DNA of 64,000 nt from Neisseria lactamica NS19 (GCA_000193795.2 AEPI01000081.1:1-64000), one strand, 5' to 3'; counted from the first letter of the stretch, positions 45,221 to 55,025 are shown. The notes: generated from the letters alone by a model not told the origin. Numbers and translations are program-made.

Positions 45221-45715
45221 TTATTTGAAAATGTAAGCGTCGGGCATATCGTCGAAACCGACAACCTTGCCGCCTTTATCCTTTGCAAATTTCTCAGCCT
45301 GCTCTTTGTTGCCGAACGGCAGCGCGTCTTCCGCACCCATACCGCCGATAAAGCCGCTGTCGATGACATAAAAGGCTTTTTTCGCATCTATCCACTCCGT
45401 ATCGGCATTGGGATTTGTCCAATCGGTAACATTCCCCATATCGGTAACGTAAATAACGCGGATGCCTTTAGGCTCTTCGGGCAGTTTGGTATAGCCGAAC
45501 ATCTGCTTGATGGTGGAAAACCAAACGGGCTGGTCGGGTTTGCCGTTCAAGAAAATCTGTGCTTTGGGGCCGTTGTGTTCGGTCAGGTTCATACTGCAAT
45601 AGTGTCCGACCGAACGGTCGCTAATCTGCCGGGGCAAAGGCGGCGGTGCTTCTTCCGCCTGCCGGCAGGCACTTAAGGCGAAAACGGCAATAATTGCCAA
45701 CAGGGTTTTCTTCAT
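45221..45715 (-). CDS. nosL: nitrous oxide reductase copper chaperone lipoprotein NosL
   Basis: 164 residues. Lipoprotein signal ending LSAC (Cys17). HYCSMNLTEH includes the Cys40-Ser-Met motif that binds Cu(I) in NosL. It delivers copper for NosZ. The start overlaps the nosY stop (ATGA). Last gene of the nos cluster. Confidence 0.9.
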   Translation of the reverse strand: MKKTLLAIIAVFALSACRQAEEAPPPLPRQISDRSVGHYCSMNLTEHNGPKAQIFLNGKPDQPVWFSTIKQMFGYTKLPEEPKGIRVIYVTDMGNVTDWTNPNADTEWIDAKKAFYVIDSGFIGGMGAEDALPFGNKEQAEKFAKDKGGKVVGFDDMPDAYIFK

Positions 45716-46542
45716 ATTTGTCGCTTTCTAAAAATTCCGGCTGCCAAAACAAGCGGAATGATAACCCATAAAACCTGCGCGGTCAGCAAAACAGGAACCG
45801 TCAGGCTGATTTGCCCGCTCAAACCCGCCATACCCGCATACATAGCCGTATTTTCATAACCGGTCAGGTTGAGCAGGCGGTAGATGTCGGTGGGATTGAA
45901 CAGCAGCACCGTTTCAACGACGGGCGCGGTAATAACCTGTTTCGAGTCGGCAACCAGAATACCCAGTAGTGCCATATCGAAGATGACGACGAAAAACAAC
46001 CACACGCCGATGGAAATACCGGCCGCCGTCCCCCGCTCTTTGACTTTCGCACTGATTAAGTAGCCCATGGACAGAAAAGCCGCACCCAAAATCACGCTGG
46101 CAGCAATCAGAAGGGCAAAGGGCTTCCAGGCGGCAATATCAAAGCCGCCGTTGGCAAGTTGCAGCGTAATGCCCGCCAATCCGTAACCTGCCGTGGTGGC
46201 GAGGGCGAGGATGATGAGGTGTCCGACAAACTTGCCGGCAAGGATTTGGTTGCGCGAAATGGGATAACTCAACAGCAACGCCATCGTACCGCGTTCGATT
46301 TCGCCGATCAGTGCGTCATAGGAGAGCAGCATCGCAATCAGCGGAATCAGGAAAATAGACAGGCTCGACAAGCTGACGACGGTAACGGTCAGCGGATCGA
46401 CCTTGACCGAACCGGTGGGCGAGCTGCCGAGAAAACCCAATGACAGGGCGAGTGCGGCAAGCAAGAGGGCGGCGGCAAGCACCCAACGGTTGCGCAGGCT
46501 GTCGCGGACTTCTTTGCCGGTAATAATCCAAACAGGGTTCAT
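45712..46542 (-). CDS. nosY: nitrous oxide reductase maturation ABC permease NosY
   Basis: 276 residues with six helices, ABC-2 type. NPVWIITGKEVRDSLRNRWVL and IERGTMALLLSYPISRNQIL match NosY. It partners NosF and NosD for assembly of the Cu-S cluster in NosZ. It overlaps nosF and nosL by ATGA junctions. Confidence 0.92.
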   Translation of the reverse strand: MNPVWIITGKEVRDSLRNRWVLAAALLLAALALSLGFLGSSPTGSVKVDPLTVTVVSLSSLSIFLIPLIAMLLSYDALIGEIERGTMALLLSYPISRNQILAGKFVGHLIILALATTAGYGLAGITLQLANGGFDIAAWKPFALLIAASVILGAAFLSMGYLISAKVKERGTAAGISIGVWLFFVVIFDMALLGILVADSKQVITAPVVETVLLFNPTDIYRLLNLTGYENTAMYAGMAGLSGQISLTVPVLLTAQVLWVIIPLVLAAGIFRKRQI

Positions 46543-47435
46543 ACGTCCTCCCTTTTCAAGAATTGTGCGTACATTTCATCAAGCGTCGGGGTGTGAATAT
46601 CGAGATAGGCAAGGTCGGACAGGCTGCCCAACTCGCCCAAAAGGTTCATACGTTCTTCCGCCTGACATTGCGCCCGGTAAGAAATGCCGTCTGAAAGCGG
46701 CTGCCAGCGTCCGCTCAGGGTACGCGGCGCATTGAGCCGGATATTGACGGTCAGCGGCAGTCCGCTTTGGATGTGCAATTCGTCCATACTGCCGTCGGCA
46801 ACCTTAACGCCGTTTTTCATCACGACGATACGGTCGGCGTGTCCGTCCAACTCGGCAAGGGCGTGGGTGCTGAGCAATACGGTCGCGCCCCGCCCGTTGA
46901 GTTCGCGCACGACTTCGTAAAACATTTGCCTTGATGCGGGATCGAGGCCGGTTGTCGGTTCGTCAAACAGCAGGACTTTGGGTTCGCCCAATAAAGCTTG
47001 TGCTAAAGCGAGACGTTGACGCATACCTTTGGAGTAGGTGCCGACGCGGCGGTGTGCTGCTTGGGAAATACCGACGCGCTCAAGCAGCCCGCGGTTTTGT
47101 GTGAGCGGCTGTTTCTTAAGTTTCGCGTAAAAGTCCAGCGTTTCGATGCCGGTCAGCGAGGGGTGCAGCGCAACGGTTTCGGGCAGGTAGCCGATTTGGC
47201 TGCGCAGCCGCGCCCCCGCCTTACTGCCGGTACGTTCGCCCAAAAGCATCACTTCGCCTTCGGTCGGGGTAATCAACCCGAGTATCAGCTTCATGATGGT
47301 GGACTTGCCCGCGCCGTTGTGTCCGGCAAGCCCGACGCTTTCTCCGGCCTTCAAAACCAAATCAACTTGGTTGACCGCTTTTTGCGCCCCGAACCGTTTG
47401 GTTACATTCCTCAATTCGACATGATGTGTGGTCAT
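46539..47435 (-). CDS. nosF: nitrous oxide reductase maturation ABC ATP-binding protein NosF
   Basis: 298 residues. Walker A GHNGAGKST (38-46), signature YSKGMRQRL, Walker B VLLFDEPTTGLD. The start at 47435 (MTTHHVELRN) has AAAGGAAAAACC upstream. Coupled to nosY. Confidence 0.92.
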   Translation of the reverse strand: MTTHHVELRNVTKRFGAQKAVNQVDLVLKAGESVGLAGHNGAGKSTIMKLILGLITPTEGEVMLLGERTGSKAGARLRSQIGYLPETVALHPSLTGIETLDFYAKLKKQPLTQNRGLLERVGISQAAHRRVGTYSKGMRQRLALAQALLGEPKVLLFDEPTTGLDPASRQMFYEVVRELNGRGATVLLSTHALAELDGHADRIVVMKNGVKVADGSMDELHIQSGLPLTVNIRLNAPRTLSGRWQPLSDGISYRAQCQAEERMNLLGELGSLSDLAYLDIHTPTLDEMYAQFLKREDV

Positions 47436-47492
47436 GGTTTTTCCTTTTGTGTTTTCAGAGGGCATTTGAATCCGGATGCCGTCTGAAACAGA

Positions 47493-48848
47493 CTAGTTCA
47501 GAGAACCGTTTTCCGCCCTGCCCCATTCCGACTGCCGTGTTTCGGCTTCTTTGAGCAACTCGTCCTTCATTGCCTGATAGCGTGTTTGGATTTTGGGGGC
47601 ATAAGGCTTCATCAGCGGTTTGCTGTCCACCACGCCTCCGGGCAAAACGGCGGGAAATTGCGCCTGCGCCCATTTGACGATGCTGATTGCAGGACTGTTC
47701 ATCAGAAGGCGTGCAACCGGTGCGCGCCAGATGATTTGGTCGATAATCCCGTTGGGGCGGTACGCGCTGTCGCCGAAGCCGTCGCCGTTCAAATCGAACG
47801 CGCTGTTGTCGCTCCAGTAGTTGCCGTGTCCGCCCTCGCTCCAGTCGAGAAAGCGCGTGCTGACATATTTGACCTGGCTTTCGTTATTGACAAAGGAATT
47901 GTCATGCAGGGACGTGCCTTCGATGGCGGCGGTAAAGTGTATGCCGATTTGACAGTTTTCAAAATGATTGGCAAAAAGTTTATCGTAGTTGGCATTGTAG
48001 GCAAATACACACTTGCCCGCCTTGTTGATAATGTTGTCGTGAATATCGGAATAGTTGACATAGTTGAGCATAATGCCCTGATCGCGGCTGCCGACGGCAA
48101 TATTGTCGAATACTTTGAGCCGCTCGGAAAACATCAGCACATAGCCCATATTGTTGCCCACGGAAATATTGCCGCTGATTTCACTGTCGTTGGTGTACAT
48201 ATAATGGACGGCGAAACGCAAATCGCTGAAGCGGTTGTTTTTATAGGTATTGTATGTACTGGTATTGGAAAAAATACCGTCCCGTCCTTTGGAAATGTCG
48301 TTACCGACAACTTGCGCGCCGGGCGCGTTCCAAACGGTAACGCCGTTGCCGCGCTCATTCACGCGCAAAGTCGCATCGCCGACGATTTTATTCTCGCGTA
48401 CCATCGCATCGGCAGAACCATGCAGATATACGCCGACCGAATTATCCAAAATATTGTTGTGTTCGATCAGGGCGCGCGGTGCGGTTTCTTCGAGATAAAT
48501 ACCGGCATCCATTGCAGGCAGGCTCATACCGGAACGTGTAACGGTCAGGTTGCGGAGCGTTACGTCTGGTGCGTGTACGGCTATGGTACGTCCGCTCCTG
48601 TCCCCTTCGATGGTTGCGGAGCGGTCGGCAGGCCCTTCGATCGTAATCGGTTTGTCGATATAAAGTTTGGTTTGATATACGCCGGAAGCAAGTTTAAGCG
48701 TATCGCCCGCCCGGGCAAGGGCAAAAATTTCGGCAAGATTGTCTTGCGGGGAAACGTGGACGACGGCTGCCGATGCCGTCTGAAAAATACTGCCGCCGGC
48801 AAGTATCAGCACGGCCCTCAGCCATGTACGGAGTGCGGATGTGTGCAT
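47493..48848 (-). CDS. nosD: nitrous oxide reductase maturation protein NosD
   Basis: A 451-residue periplasmic right-handed beta-helix (CASH domain) protein. Signal peptide at residues 1-28 (ending QTASAA). Repeats such as NNILDNSVGVYLHGSADAMV and NISVGNNMGYVLMFSERLKV run through to residue 330. HGNYWSDNSAFDLNGDGFGD is the typical NosD C-terminal motif. Start at 48848 with AGAGGAAC. No deletion seen. Confidence 0.92.
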   Translation of the reverse strand: MHTSALRTWLRAVLILAGGSIFQTASAAVVHVSPQDNLAEIFALARAGDTLKLASGVYQTKLYIDKPITIEGPADRSATIEGDRSGRTIAVHAPDVTLRNLTVTRSGMSLPAMDAGIYLEETAPRALIEHNNILDNSVGVYLHGSADAMVRENKIVGDATLRVNERGNGVTVWNAPGAQVVGNDISKGRDGIFSNTSTYNTYKNNRFSDLRFAVHYMYTNDSEISGNISVGNNMGYVLMFSERLKVFDNIAVGSRDQGIMLNYVNYSDIHDNIINKAGKCVFAYNANYDKLFANHFENCQIGIHFTAAIEGTSLHDNSFVNNESQVKYVSTRFLDWSEGGHGNYWSDNSAFDLNGDGFGDSAYRPNGIIDQIIWRAPVARLLMNSPAISIVKWAQAQFPAVLPGGVVDSKPLMKPYAPKIQTRYQAMKDELLKEAETRQSEWGRAENGSLN

Positions 48849-48959
48849 GGTGTTCCTCTGTTTCGTTCGGTATGGCAAAACAAAATGAAACATGATTCAA
48901 ATGTATCTGTTTTTATAGCGAAACCGTCTGTATGTATACCTCAAACGGTTTGGCTATAA

Positions 48960-48994
48960 ATGCCGTCTGAAAACCGGTTGTCTTCAGACGGCAT
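48960..48994 (-). terminator. inverted uptake-sequence terminator after nosZ
   Basis: A stem of ATGCCGTCTGAA and TTCAGACGGCAT lies 26 bp past the nosZ stop. It would separate nosRZ from nosDFYL unless it is leaky. Confidence 0.75.
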
Positions 48995-49019
48995 TCTCTA
49001 TATCAAGCTATCATGCTCA

Positions 49020-50987
49020 TTATTTGGGATGAACAATCATCTGGCCGGACATTTCCATGTGCAATGCATGGCAGAACCATTGGCAGTAGTACCAGTGTAC
49101 GCCCGGACGGACGGCTTTGAAGGTTACGGAAGATGTCGCTTGCGGGCCGATTTCCATAGCGATACCGTAGCCTTCCAAAGTGAAGCCGTGGGTCAAGTCC
49201 TCAATGGTCTCGACGTTGGTTACGTATACGGTTACTTCGTCGCCTTGGTTCACTTCAAATTGAGGGATACTGAATGCGGGCGCAACGGCAGTCATGTACA
49301 CGCGTACTTTGTTGCCTTCGCGTACGACTTTGGCGGCTTTTTCCAACTCGACGCCGTCTTTTTTCGCCTGTTCCAAAGCATCCTGCCAAAACCACGGGTC
49401 TTTGCGGTCCCAAGTTTTGCTCGGATTGAGTTTGGCGGCAGAAACCAGACAGAAGTCATGCGGTTCGGCAAAAGTCGGATTATCGTGTACCAGACGCATT
49501 TCGTCGCCGGAGATGTCGATTAATTGGTCGCACTCGGGTTTCAACGGGCCCGCATTCAAGAAGCGGTCTTTAGAGAATTTGTTCAAAGACACCAGCCATT
49601 GTCCGTCGGCTTCTTTGGTTTCGCCCATAGTCGTATGGTTGTGGCCCGGTTGATAGTGAACGTCGAGTTTTTGTTTGATCGGGTCGATTTTCTCGCCTTT
49701 GTAGGCTTTGATCGCATCGTCAATATTCCATTTCACCATTTGGCTGTCGATAAACAATGTCGTATAAGCATTGCCGCGACCGTCAAATGCAGTGTGTAAG
49801 GGACCGAGACCCAGTTGCGGTTCGGCTACGACCACATCGCGCTCTTTGATTTTGCCGGCAAACAAATCGTCCAGCTTGCTGACATCCAATACGGTAACGG
49901 TTGGAGAAAGCTTACCGTTGAGCATAATGTATTTGCCGTCGGGGCTTGCGTTACAGCCGTGCGGAGAGTTCGGCACAGGGATATAACGCGTGTATTTGGA
50001 TTTGGCTTCAGCGCGGCCGTCCAGCATTTTCACGCCGTTCACTTCTTTGAAGTCGCCTGCTTTAATACCTTCTTCAATAGCTTTCAGGTCAAAAACGACG
50101 CACCAGTCTTGCTCGTTGGAAGACGCACCTTGTACGGTCAGCGCGCGCTCGGAGTTGTAGCAGGTAGCGAAAGAATATTTGCCTTGGTAGTCGGCATCGC
50201 CGTTGTCCAGGTTGCCGTCAACCAATACTTGCCATGCGATTTCCATGGTTTCGCCGTCGATAGCGGTATACACTGCATTCCAGGTTTTCGCATCATCCAG
50301 TTTGCCCACGCCGCTGACAGGGGTAATGTGTTCGCCGTTGGCAAAAACGTAACCGGTTTTCGGATAACGTTGCGGACGCAGACCGTGGATACCTGAAGCA
50401 TTGGGAATATCGATGATTTTGTCGGTTTTCATCACATCCAGACGCACGCGGCAGACGCGGTTGTTTGCCTTATCGTTGGCATAGGCATAACGGCCGTCGT
50501 AAGTTTGGTCGGTAAACGACAGGTGCGGGTGATGCAAGTCGCCGTTGGGGTAGCAGCGCAGACCGCTGTCTTGTAAGAATTTACGTGTTTCTTCGGTAAT
50601 ATTTCCGTTGAGGACTTTCAAGCTCTCATTGGTGCGCCCCCAGCCGGTCGCGCTGTCCATATTGAACACGGGGATACGCATCAGTTCGCGCATAGAAGGC
50701 AGACCGATCAGGCGCATCTCGCCGGACTGACCGCCGGAAAGGAAACCGTAATATTGATCGAGTTCGCCCGGACCGACTTCGGAAGACAGTTGGCCGGGTT
50801 TGGATTCCCCTTGCGCCTTGGCGACGGGAGCCGCGCCGGAAGCGTTAGCGGCAGCCTGTTCGCCGTCTTTAGAGCAACCCGCCAAACCCAACAGGCCGGC
50901 ACCGGCAATACCTGCACCGGAAGCGGCGGCCGTACCTAAGAATGAACGACGGCTCAAGCCGTTTTGTTCTAATTTTTCGTCTGACAT
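49020..50987 (-). CDS. nosZ: nitrous-oxide reductase NosZ
   Basis: 655 residues, full length with no internal stop. Twin-arginine signal LSRRSFLGTAAASGAG (12-27) ends in LAGC at Cys38, which is also a good lipobox. GDLHHPHLS carries CuZ His ligands. The CuA site is YYCQWFCHALHMEM with Cys635 and Cys639 in the cupredoxin domain. It reduces N2O to N2 in the periplasm, the last step of denitrification. It should be exported by TatABC (25.4-27.1 kb) and matured by NosDFYL. ACTCC-type ribosome site upstream. Confidence 0.94.
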   Translation of the reverse strand: MSDEKLEQNGLSRRSFLGTAAASGAGIAGAGLLGLAGCSKDGEQAAANASGAAPVAKAQGESKPGQLSSEVGPGELDQYYGFLSGGQSGEMRLIGLPSMRELMRIPVFNMDSATGWGRTNESLKVLNGNITEETRKFLQDSGLRCYPNGDLHHPHLSFTDQTYDGRYAYANDKANNRVCRVRLDVMKTDKIIDIPNASGIHGLRPQRYPKTGYVFANGEHITPVSGVGKLDDAKTWNAVYTAIDGETMEIAWQVLVDGNLDNGDADYQGKYSFATCYNSERALTVQGASSNEQDWCVVFDLKAIEEGIKAGDFKEVNGVKMLDGRAEAKSKYTRYIPVPNSPHGCNASPDGKYIMLNGKLSPTVTVLDVSKLDDLFAGKIKERDVVVAEPQLGLGPLHTAFDGRGNAYTTLFIDSQMVKWNIDDAIKAYKGEKIDPIKQKLDVHYQPGHNHTTMGETKEADGQWLVSLNKFSKDRFLNAGPLKPECDQLIDISGDEMRLVHDNPTFAEPHDFCLVSAAKLNPSKTWDRKDPWFWQDALEQAKKDGVELEKAAKVVREGNKVRVYMTAVAPAFSIPQFEVNQGDEVTVYVTNVETIEDLTHGFTLEGYGIAMEIGPQATSSVTFKAVRPGVHWYYCQWFCHALHMEMSGQMIVHPK

Positions 50988-51095
50988 ACAACACTCCTTG
51001 GATAAAATACGGCAAACCGGTTTTCAGACGGCAAGCCGATGGGAAAAAATTTTGTTATCCTTCCGGGGAAACCCTGCCTGCCTGACACTTTGGCT

Positions 51096-53444
51096 TCAGG
51101 CTTCCTCCGGATGCTTATTTTTCAGGTTGCGCCGTTTCGGATTTGACAAAATGGACGACCTGTTCCTGCGGCTGCTTGGAGACACTTTCCAATTCCCCTG
51201 ATTTGGCAGCAGCCTGTTTTTGTTTTTCTTATTTGCCGCCACAACTTGCGGACAGCGCGTATCGTGGTGGTACATCACTTGGCAGTGCAGGCACTGGATA
51301 CATTCGTTCGGATGGATGTCCCCCTCCGGTGCAATCGCTTGCACAGGGCATTCGTGTGTACAGATTTGGCAGGGGTTGCCGCACATTTTGTAGCGGCGCA
51401 GCCAGTCGAACACGCGGAACCGGCCCGGCAGCGCGATGCCCGCACCCAAAGGACACAGATAACGGCAGAAGAAACGTTCGATGAACAGCCCCGCAACCAA
51501 AAGGGCGACGGCAAATGCGACAAACCACCAATCGCGTACAAATTTCAAGATAATCGCCGTTTTGAAGGGTTCGACTTCGGCAAATTTTTCCGCCGTACCC
51601 AAATCATACAGTGAGATTGCCAAGAGTCCGAAGAAAATCAGGTACTTGATGACGCTCAAACGGGTATGCAGCATATGCGGTACGATAATCTGTTTCACGC
51701 CCAGTTTTTTCGCAATCCTGTTGGTCAATTCCTGTAATGAGCCGAACGGACATAACCAACCGCAAAACGTCCCCCTGTTCCACAGCAGCATGGTTGCAGC
51801 CGTAAACAGCCACAGGATGAACACAATCGGATCCATCAGGAAGAATTCCCAATGAAATTCGGCAAGGATGGCGGAAAACAGCGTCAGCGTATTGACGACC
51901 GAAAGCTGTGCCTGCGCATACCAGCCGATATAGAAGAGCGTGAAGGTCAAAAAGGCGAGGCGGAAGCGGTCGTACCATTTTTCGTAACGCACAATCCAGT
52001 CTTGGAACAAAAACACCAGTAACAATATGGTCAGTGCAATGCCGACAACGATAATCTGTCCCTGTTTCGCTTTCCAAATCTGTTTCCATAATTGGTCGGA
52101 TACACCGTTTCCGGCGGATGCGTTTTCAGCAATGCCGTCTGAAGCGGTATCGGATGCTGCGGCAGGCACGGCTTCGACAGGCGCGCTGATTTCTACGGGC
52201 GGCGCTTTGGGATCGTCGACATAATAACCCTGAGGCAGTTCGTAATCCAAATCGGCGGTAACGAAGGCTTTATCGTTCACGCTCAAGACGCGCTGAACCA
52301 TCAATTGCAGCCGCCACGGTTCCGCACCGTCAAACGCTACGCCTTCAGGGATGGTAAACCAAGAAACTTCTTTAAAACGCGGCGCACCGGCGGCAGACAG
52401 CGCGACGACGCGTTCGTGTTGGGCATCGGTGAAACGGAAGCTGTTCTCCCCCTGAATCATCTCGACACGGTCGAAAATACCGCCGCGCACATAGCCCGAA
52501 CCTTTCCAAGAATAGCGGCCCTCCCCGGCAACCAAAACCGCCTGCTGCCCGGGTTTCAGCCGTTTTTGCAGATGCGCCCAGCCGTCCTCACCCAGCAGGC
52601 TTTTGCCGATGGAAGGCTGGCTGACCAAGGCAACATACAAATCGATAAAGGTATCGTCAGGATCGCCCTGTTCGGCGTGATCGGCCACGCCGGCCTTGCC
52701 GCCTTTCTCAAACAGTTTGTTGATTTGATCGAGCGTGATATGCAGATGGCCGACGGCCTTTTGTTTCAAAAGTTCGTCCCAAGACAAAATGTCCTGCTTG
52801 TCGGGATTTGCCATACGGCGCGGACGTGTTTCTGCCGCAGGCGCGGCTTCCCGGACATCGGAAGCGGATGCCGTCTGAAGAGCCTTATCCGAACCCAGAC
52901 GGTATTGGTTGGCAATGACTTTGTACGAACGCTGGATGCTGTCGTTAATCACCATCAGCGTAACTGTCGCACCGCTGATAATGTCGCCCGGCGCCACGCC
53001 CGGAGTCGGCGGATTTTTAATAAAGTTCAGACCGATATATTTGTCGATGAATTTATCGACACGCGACTGGGGAATACCGATCAGCATAATCGGCTCGTGA
53101 TGATCGACCAATTTCGCCCCGGTTATCGTACCGTCGTTTGCCAGCGCCATCAGCGTATCAATCGGCTTGCTCGAATAACCGCGCGTGTTGACCACGTCGG
53201 TTGTAATATAGACCAGACCGAGCTGCTCCTCGCCTTTGTAAACGCGGGCGACCATGGGCTTACCTTCCGGTTTGCCGTAACGGTCCGCCCCCGAGAAGAT
53301 TTCCGAAGGTTGGATTTTCGCCAAAAAATCAGGCAGACGCTCCGCATAGGCGGGCAATGCCGCCGTCAAAAAGACAAAGGCGGCAAAAAACGCCGTTATC
53401 CGCGCCCGAAATACGGACATACGCCGGATTGAAAAACAGGACAT
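51096..53444 (-). CDS. nosR: NosR, membrane flavo-iron-sulfur protein for N2O reduction
   Basis: 782 residues. Signal/TM1 ending LTAALPAYA, a periplasmic FMN-binding domain with SGATVT near residue 155 (covalent FMN Thr), then membrane helices. Two CxxxCP motifs (CGWLCPFG and CRYLCPLG) follow, then a 4Fe-4S ferredoxin region (CGNPCQICTHECP, CIQCLHC). It supplies electrons to NosZ and supports its expression. The start at 53444 has GGGGATAACT upstream; a longer frame to 53495 is less likely. Full length. Confidence 0.92.
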   Translation of the reverse strand: MSCFSIRRMSVFRARITAFFAAFVFLTAALPAYAERLPDFLAKIQPSEIFSGADRYGKPEGKPMVARVYKGEEQLGLVYITTDVVNTRGYSSKPIDTLMALANDGTITGAKLVDHHEPIMLIGIPQSRVDKFIDKYIGLNFIKNPPTPGVAPGDIISGATVTLMVINDSIQRSYKVIANQYRLGSDKALQTASASDVREAAPAAETRPRRMANPDKQDILSWDELLKQKAVGHLHITLDQINKLFEKGGKAGVADHAEQGDPDDTFIDLYVALVSQPSIGKSLLGEDGWAHLQKRLKPGQQAVLVAGEGRYSWKGSGYVRGGIFDRVEMIQGENSFRFTDAQHERVVALSAAGAPRFKEVSWFTIPEGVAFDGAEPWRLQLMVQRVLSVNDKAFVTADLDYELPQGYYVDDPKAPPVEISAPVEAVPAAASDTASDGIAENASAGNGVSDQLWKQIWKAKQGQIIVVGIALTILLLVFLFQDWIVRYEKWYDRFRLAFLTFTLFYIGWYAQAQLSVVNTLTLFSAILAEFHWEFFLMDPIVFILWLFTAATMLLWNRGTFCGWLCPFGSLQELTNRIAKKLGVKQIIVPHMLHTRLSVIKYLIFFGLLAISLYDLGTAEKFAEVEPFKTAIILKFVRDWWFVAFAVALLVAGLFIERFFCRYLCPLGAGIALPGRFRVFDWLRRYKMCGNPCQICTHECPVQAIAPEGDIHPNECIQCLHCQVMYHHDTRCPQVVAANKKNKNRLLPNQGNWKVSPSSRRNRSSILSNPKRRNLKNKHPEEA

Positions 53445-53481
53445 AGTTATCCCCGATATACCGATACTCTTTAATATGGAT

Positions 53482-53523
53482 ATTATATGAATCAACTAAC
53501 GGTATTTTTTTGACGCAAGTCAA
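53482..53523 (-). promoter_or_regulatory. FNR-type class II promoter of nosR
   Basis: TTGACGCAAGTCAA at 53510-53523 is a perfect FNR-family palindrome (TTGAC-N4-GTCAA). On the minus strand TATAAT at 53487-53482 follows it. If transcription starts near 53475 the palindrome is centred near -41.5, the class II activator position. A DNR/NNR-type regulator could also use it. Confidence 0.7.
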
Positions 53524-53620
53524 GTTTACAAATCTTAAAACCAATCCGCATACGGGATAATACTTTGTGATTACATCTATATAATGTGGGATTTTACGAT
53601 GTTGCCGGCCGGCACAAAGA

Positions 53621-53649
53621 ATGCCGTCTGAAACCCCTTCAGACGGCAT
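53621..53649 (-). terminator. inverted uptake-sequence terminator after hemA
   Basis: ATGCCGTCTGAA and TTCAGACGGCAT with a 5-nt loop lie 18 bp past the hemA stop. Confidence 0.85.
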
Positions 53650-53666
53650 TCTTTCCCGGCGCACCG

Positions 53667-54914
53667 TTATTTGTCCAAATGATAAATCTGCGCGACGGCG
53701 TGAACCAAATCTTTATCTTCTTCCCCCGCCTTATTCAAGGTTTGAGTTGGCGAGTGCAGCAGCTTGTTGGTCAGTTGGATCGACAGCCTTTCCAAAACCT
53801 CTTCCGCCGTTGCTCCTCTGGCAAGCTGTTTCATCGCGTTTTCCAAAACCTGTTTGCGCGCTTTCTCTCCCTCATCCCTCAATGCCCTGATTAACGGAAC
53901 ACTCTGCCTGCCCTGCTGCTGCCTGACAAATTCGGCAACCTTCTCGGACACCAGCTCTTCGGCGGCGGCGGCGGCCTTCTGCCTTGCCTCCTTGCCGCTT
54001 TGGACGATGTTGACCATATCGTCCACCGTATAAAGATACGCATCATTCAAATCGCCGACTTCCGCCTCAATATCGCGCGGCACGGCAAGGTCGAGCATAA
54101 ACAGCGGCATACTCTGACGCTGTTTCAATGCGCGCTCCACCATGCCTTTTCCGACAATGGGAAGCTGGCTCGCCGTTGAAGAAACCACCACGTCGTAATC
54201 ATGCAAAATGGCGGGCAAATCACTTAACAGGCAAGGTTCGGCATTAACACCGAGTTTGTCGCATAATTCCTGCGCCCGCGCCGGCGTCCGGTTGGCAACC
54301 GTCATCAATCTGGGGTTTTTAGCGGCAAAATAAGTCGCGACCAACTCAATCATCTCGCCCGCGCCGATAAACAAGACATTCAAATCGCCGATGTCGGGGA
54401 AAATCTGCTCTGCCAACTTGACGGAAGCGGCCGCCATCGAAACCGAGTTCTCGCCGACAGCGGTATCGGTACGGACTTCCTTCGCAACAGAAAAGGTTTT
54501 TTGGAACAGGGCATTGAGTTTCTTGCCCATACTTTTCTGCTCTTGCGCGACCCTGACCGCATCCTTAATCTGTCCTAAAATCTGCGGCTCGCCCAACACC
54601 ATCGAATCCAGCCCGCAGGCAACGCGGAAGGCGTGGCGCACAGTCTCCCGCATCCCCAAAGTATAAAGATAGGGGCTGATTTCTTCTATGGGAAGGCTGT
54701 GATAGTCTGCGAGCCAACGGATGATTTCTTCCGAATTGCCTACACAGTAAAGCTCGGTGCGGTTGCAGGTAGAAAGGATTACCGCCTCCGTTGCCGCATT
54801 GCTCCGGGCAAGATTGCGGACGGCTTCGGGCAGACCGGCGGCGGCAAACGCCAGCTTTTCCCGGATGCTTAAAGGTGCGGTTTGATGATTAAGTCCGACA
54901 GCGGTAAGTTGCAT
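53667..54914 (-). CDS. hemA: glutamyl-tRNA reductase
   Basis: 415 residues. Catalytic Cys50 in LSTCNRTELYC; NADPH-binding LFIGAGEMIELVATYFA; C-terminal dimerisation helix. It makes glutamate-1-semialdehyde, the first committed step of haem synthesis. Monocistronic. Confidence 0.95.
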   Translation of the reverse strand: MQLTAVGLNHQTAPLSIREKLAFAAAGLPEAVRNLARSNAATEAVILSTCNRTELYCVGNSEEIIRWLADYHSLPIEEISPYLYTLGMRETVRHAFRVACGLDSMVLGEPQILGQIKDAVRVAQEQKSMGKKLNALFQKTFSVAKEVRTDTAVGENSVSMAAASVKLAEQIFPDIGDLNVLFIGAGEMIELVATYFAAKNPRLMTVANRTPARAQELCDKLGVNAEPCLLSDLPAILHDYDVVVSSTASQLPIVGKGMVERALKQRQSMPLFMLDLAVPRDIEAEVGDLNDAYLYTVDDMVNIVQSGKEARQKAAAAAEELVSEKVAEFVRQQQGRQSVPLIRALRDEGEKARKQVLENAMKQLARGATAEEVLERLSIQLTNKLLHSPTQTLNKAGEEDKDLVHAVAQIYHLDK

Positions 54915-54978
54915 GAAAAAATCGGTAAAGATGAATATAGGTCGTTATTATAGCCTAACTGACCTTGAATACACAGAC

Positions 54979-55025
54979 AAAAACTGCACTTCCAAACGCA
55001 TCCTTGCCGTCTGAAAGTGCAGTTT
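54979..55025 (-). terminator. intrinsic terminator after gcvH
   Basis: On the minus strand AAACTGCACTT pairs with AAGTGCAGTTT and a T-run follows. One uptake sequence is placed in the loop side. Confidence 0.75.

Noticed and set aside
47586..48959. 457-codon frame antisense to nosD
   Set aside because: Shadow of nosD; low-complexity composition and no domain.
48960..48994. Proof that nosDFYL is transcribed separately from nosRZ
   Set aside because: An uptake-sequence hairpin alone does not show termination; many are leaky and no promoter before nosD was identified.
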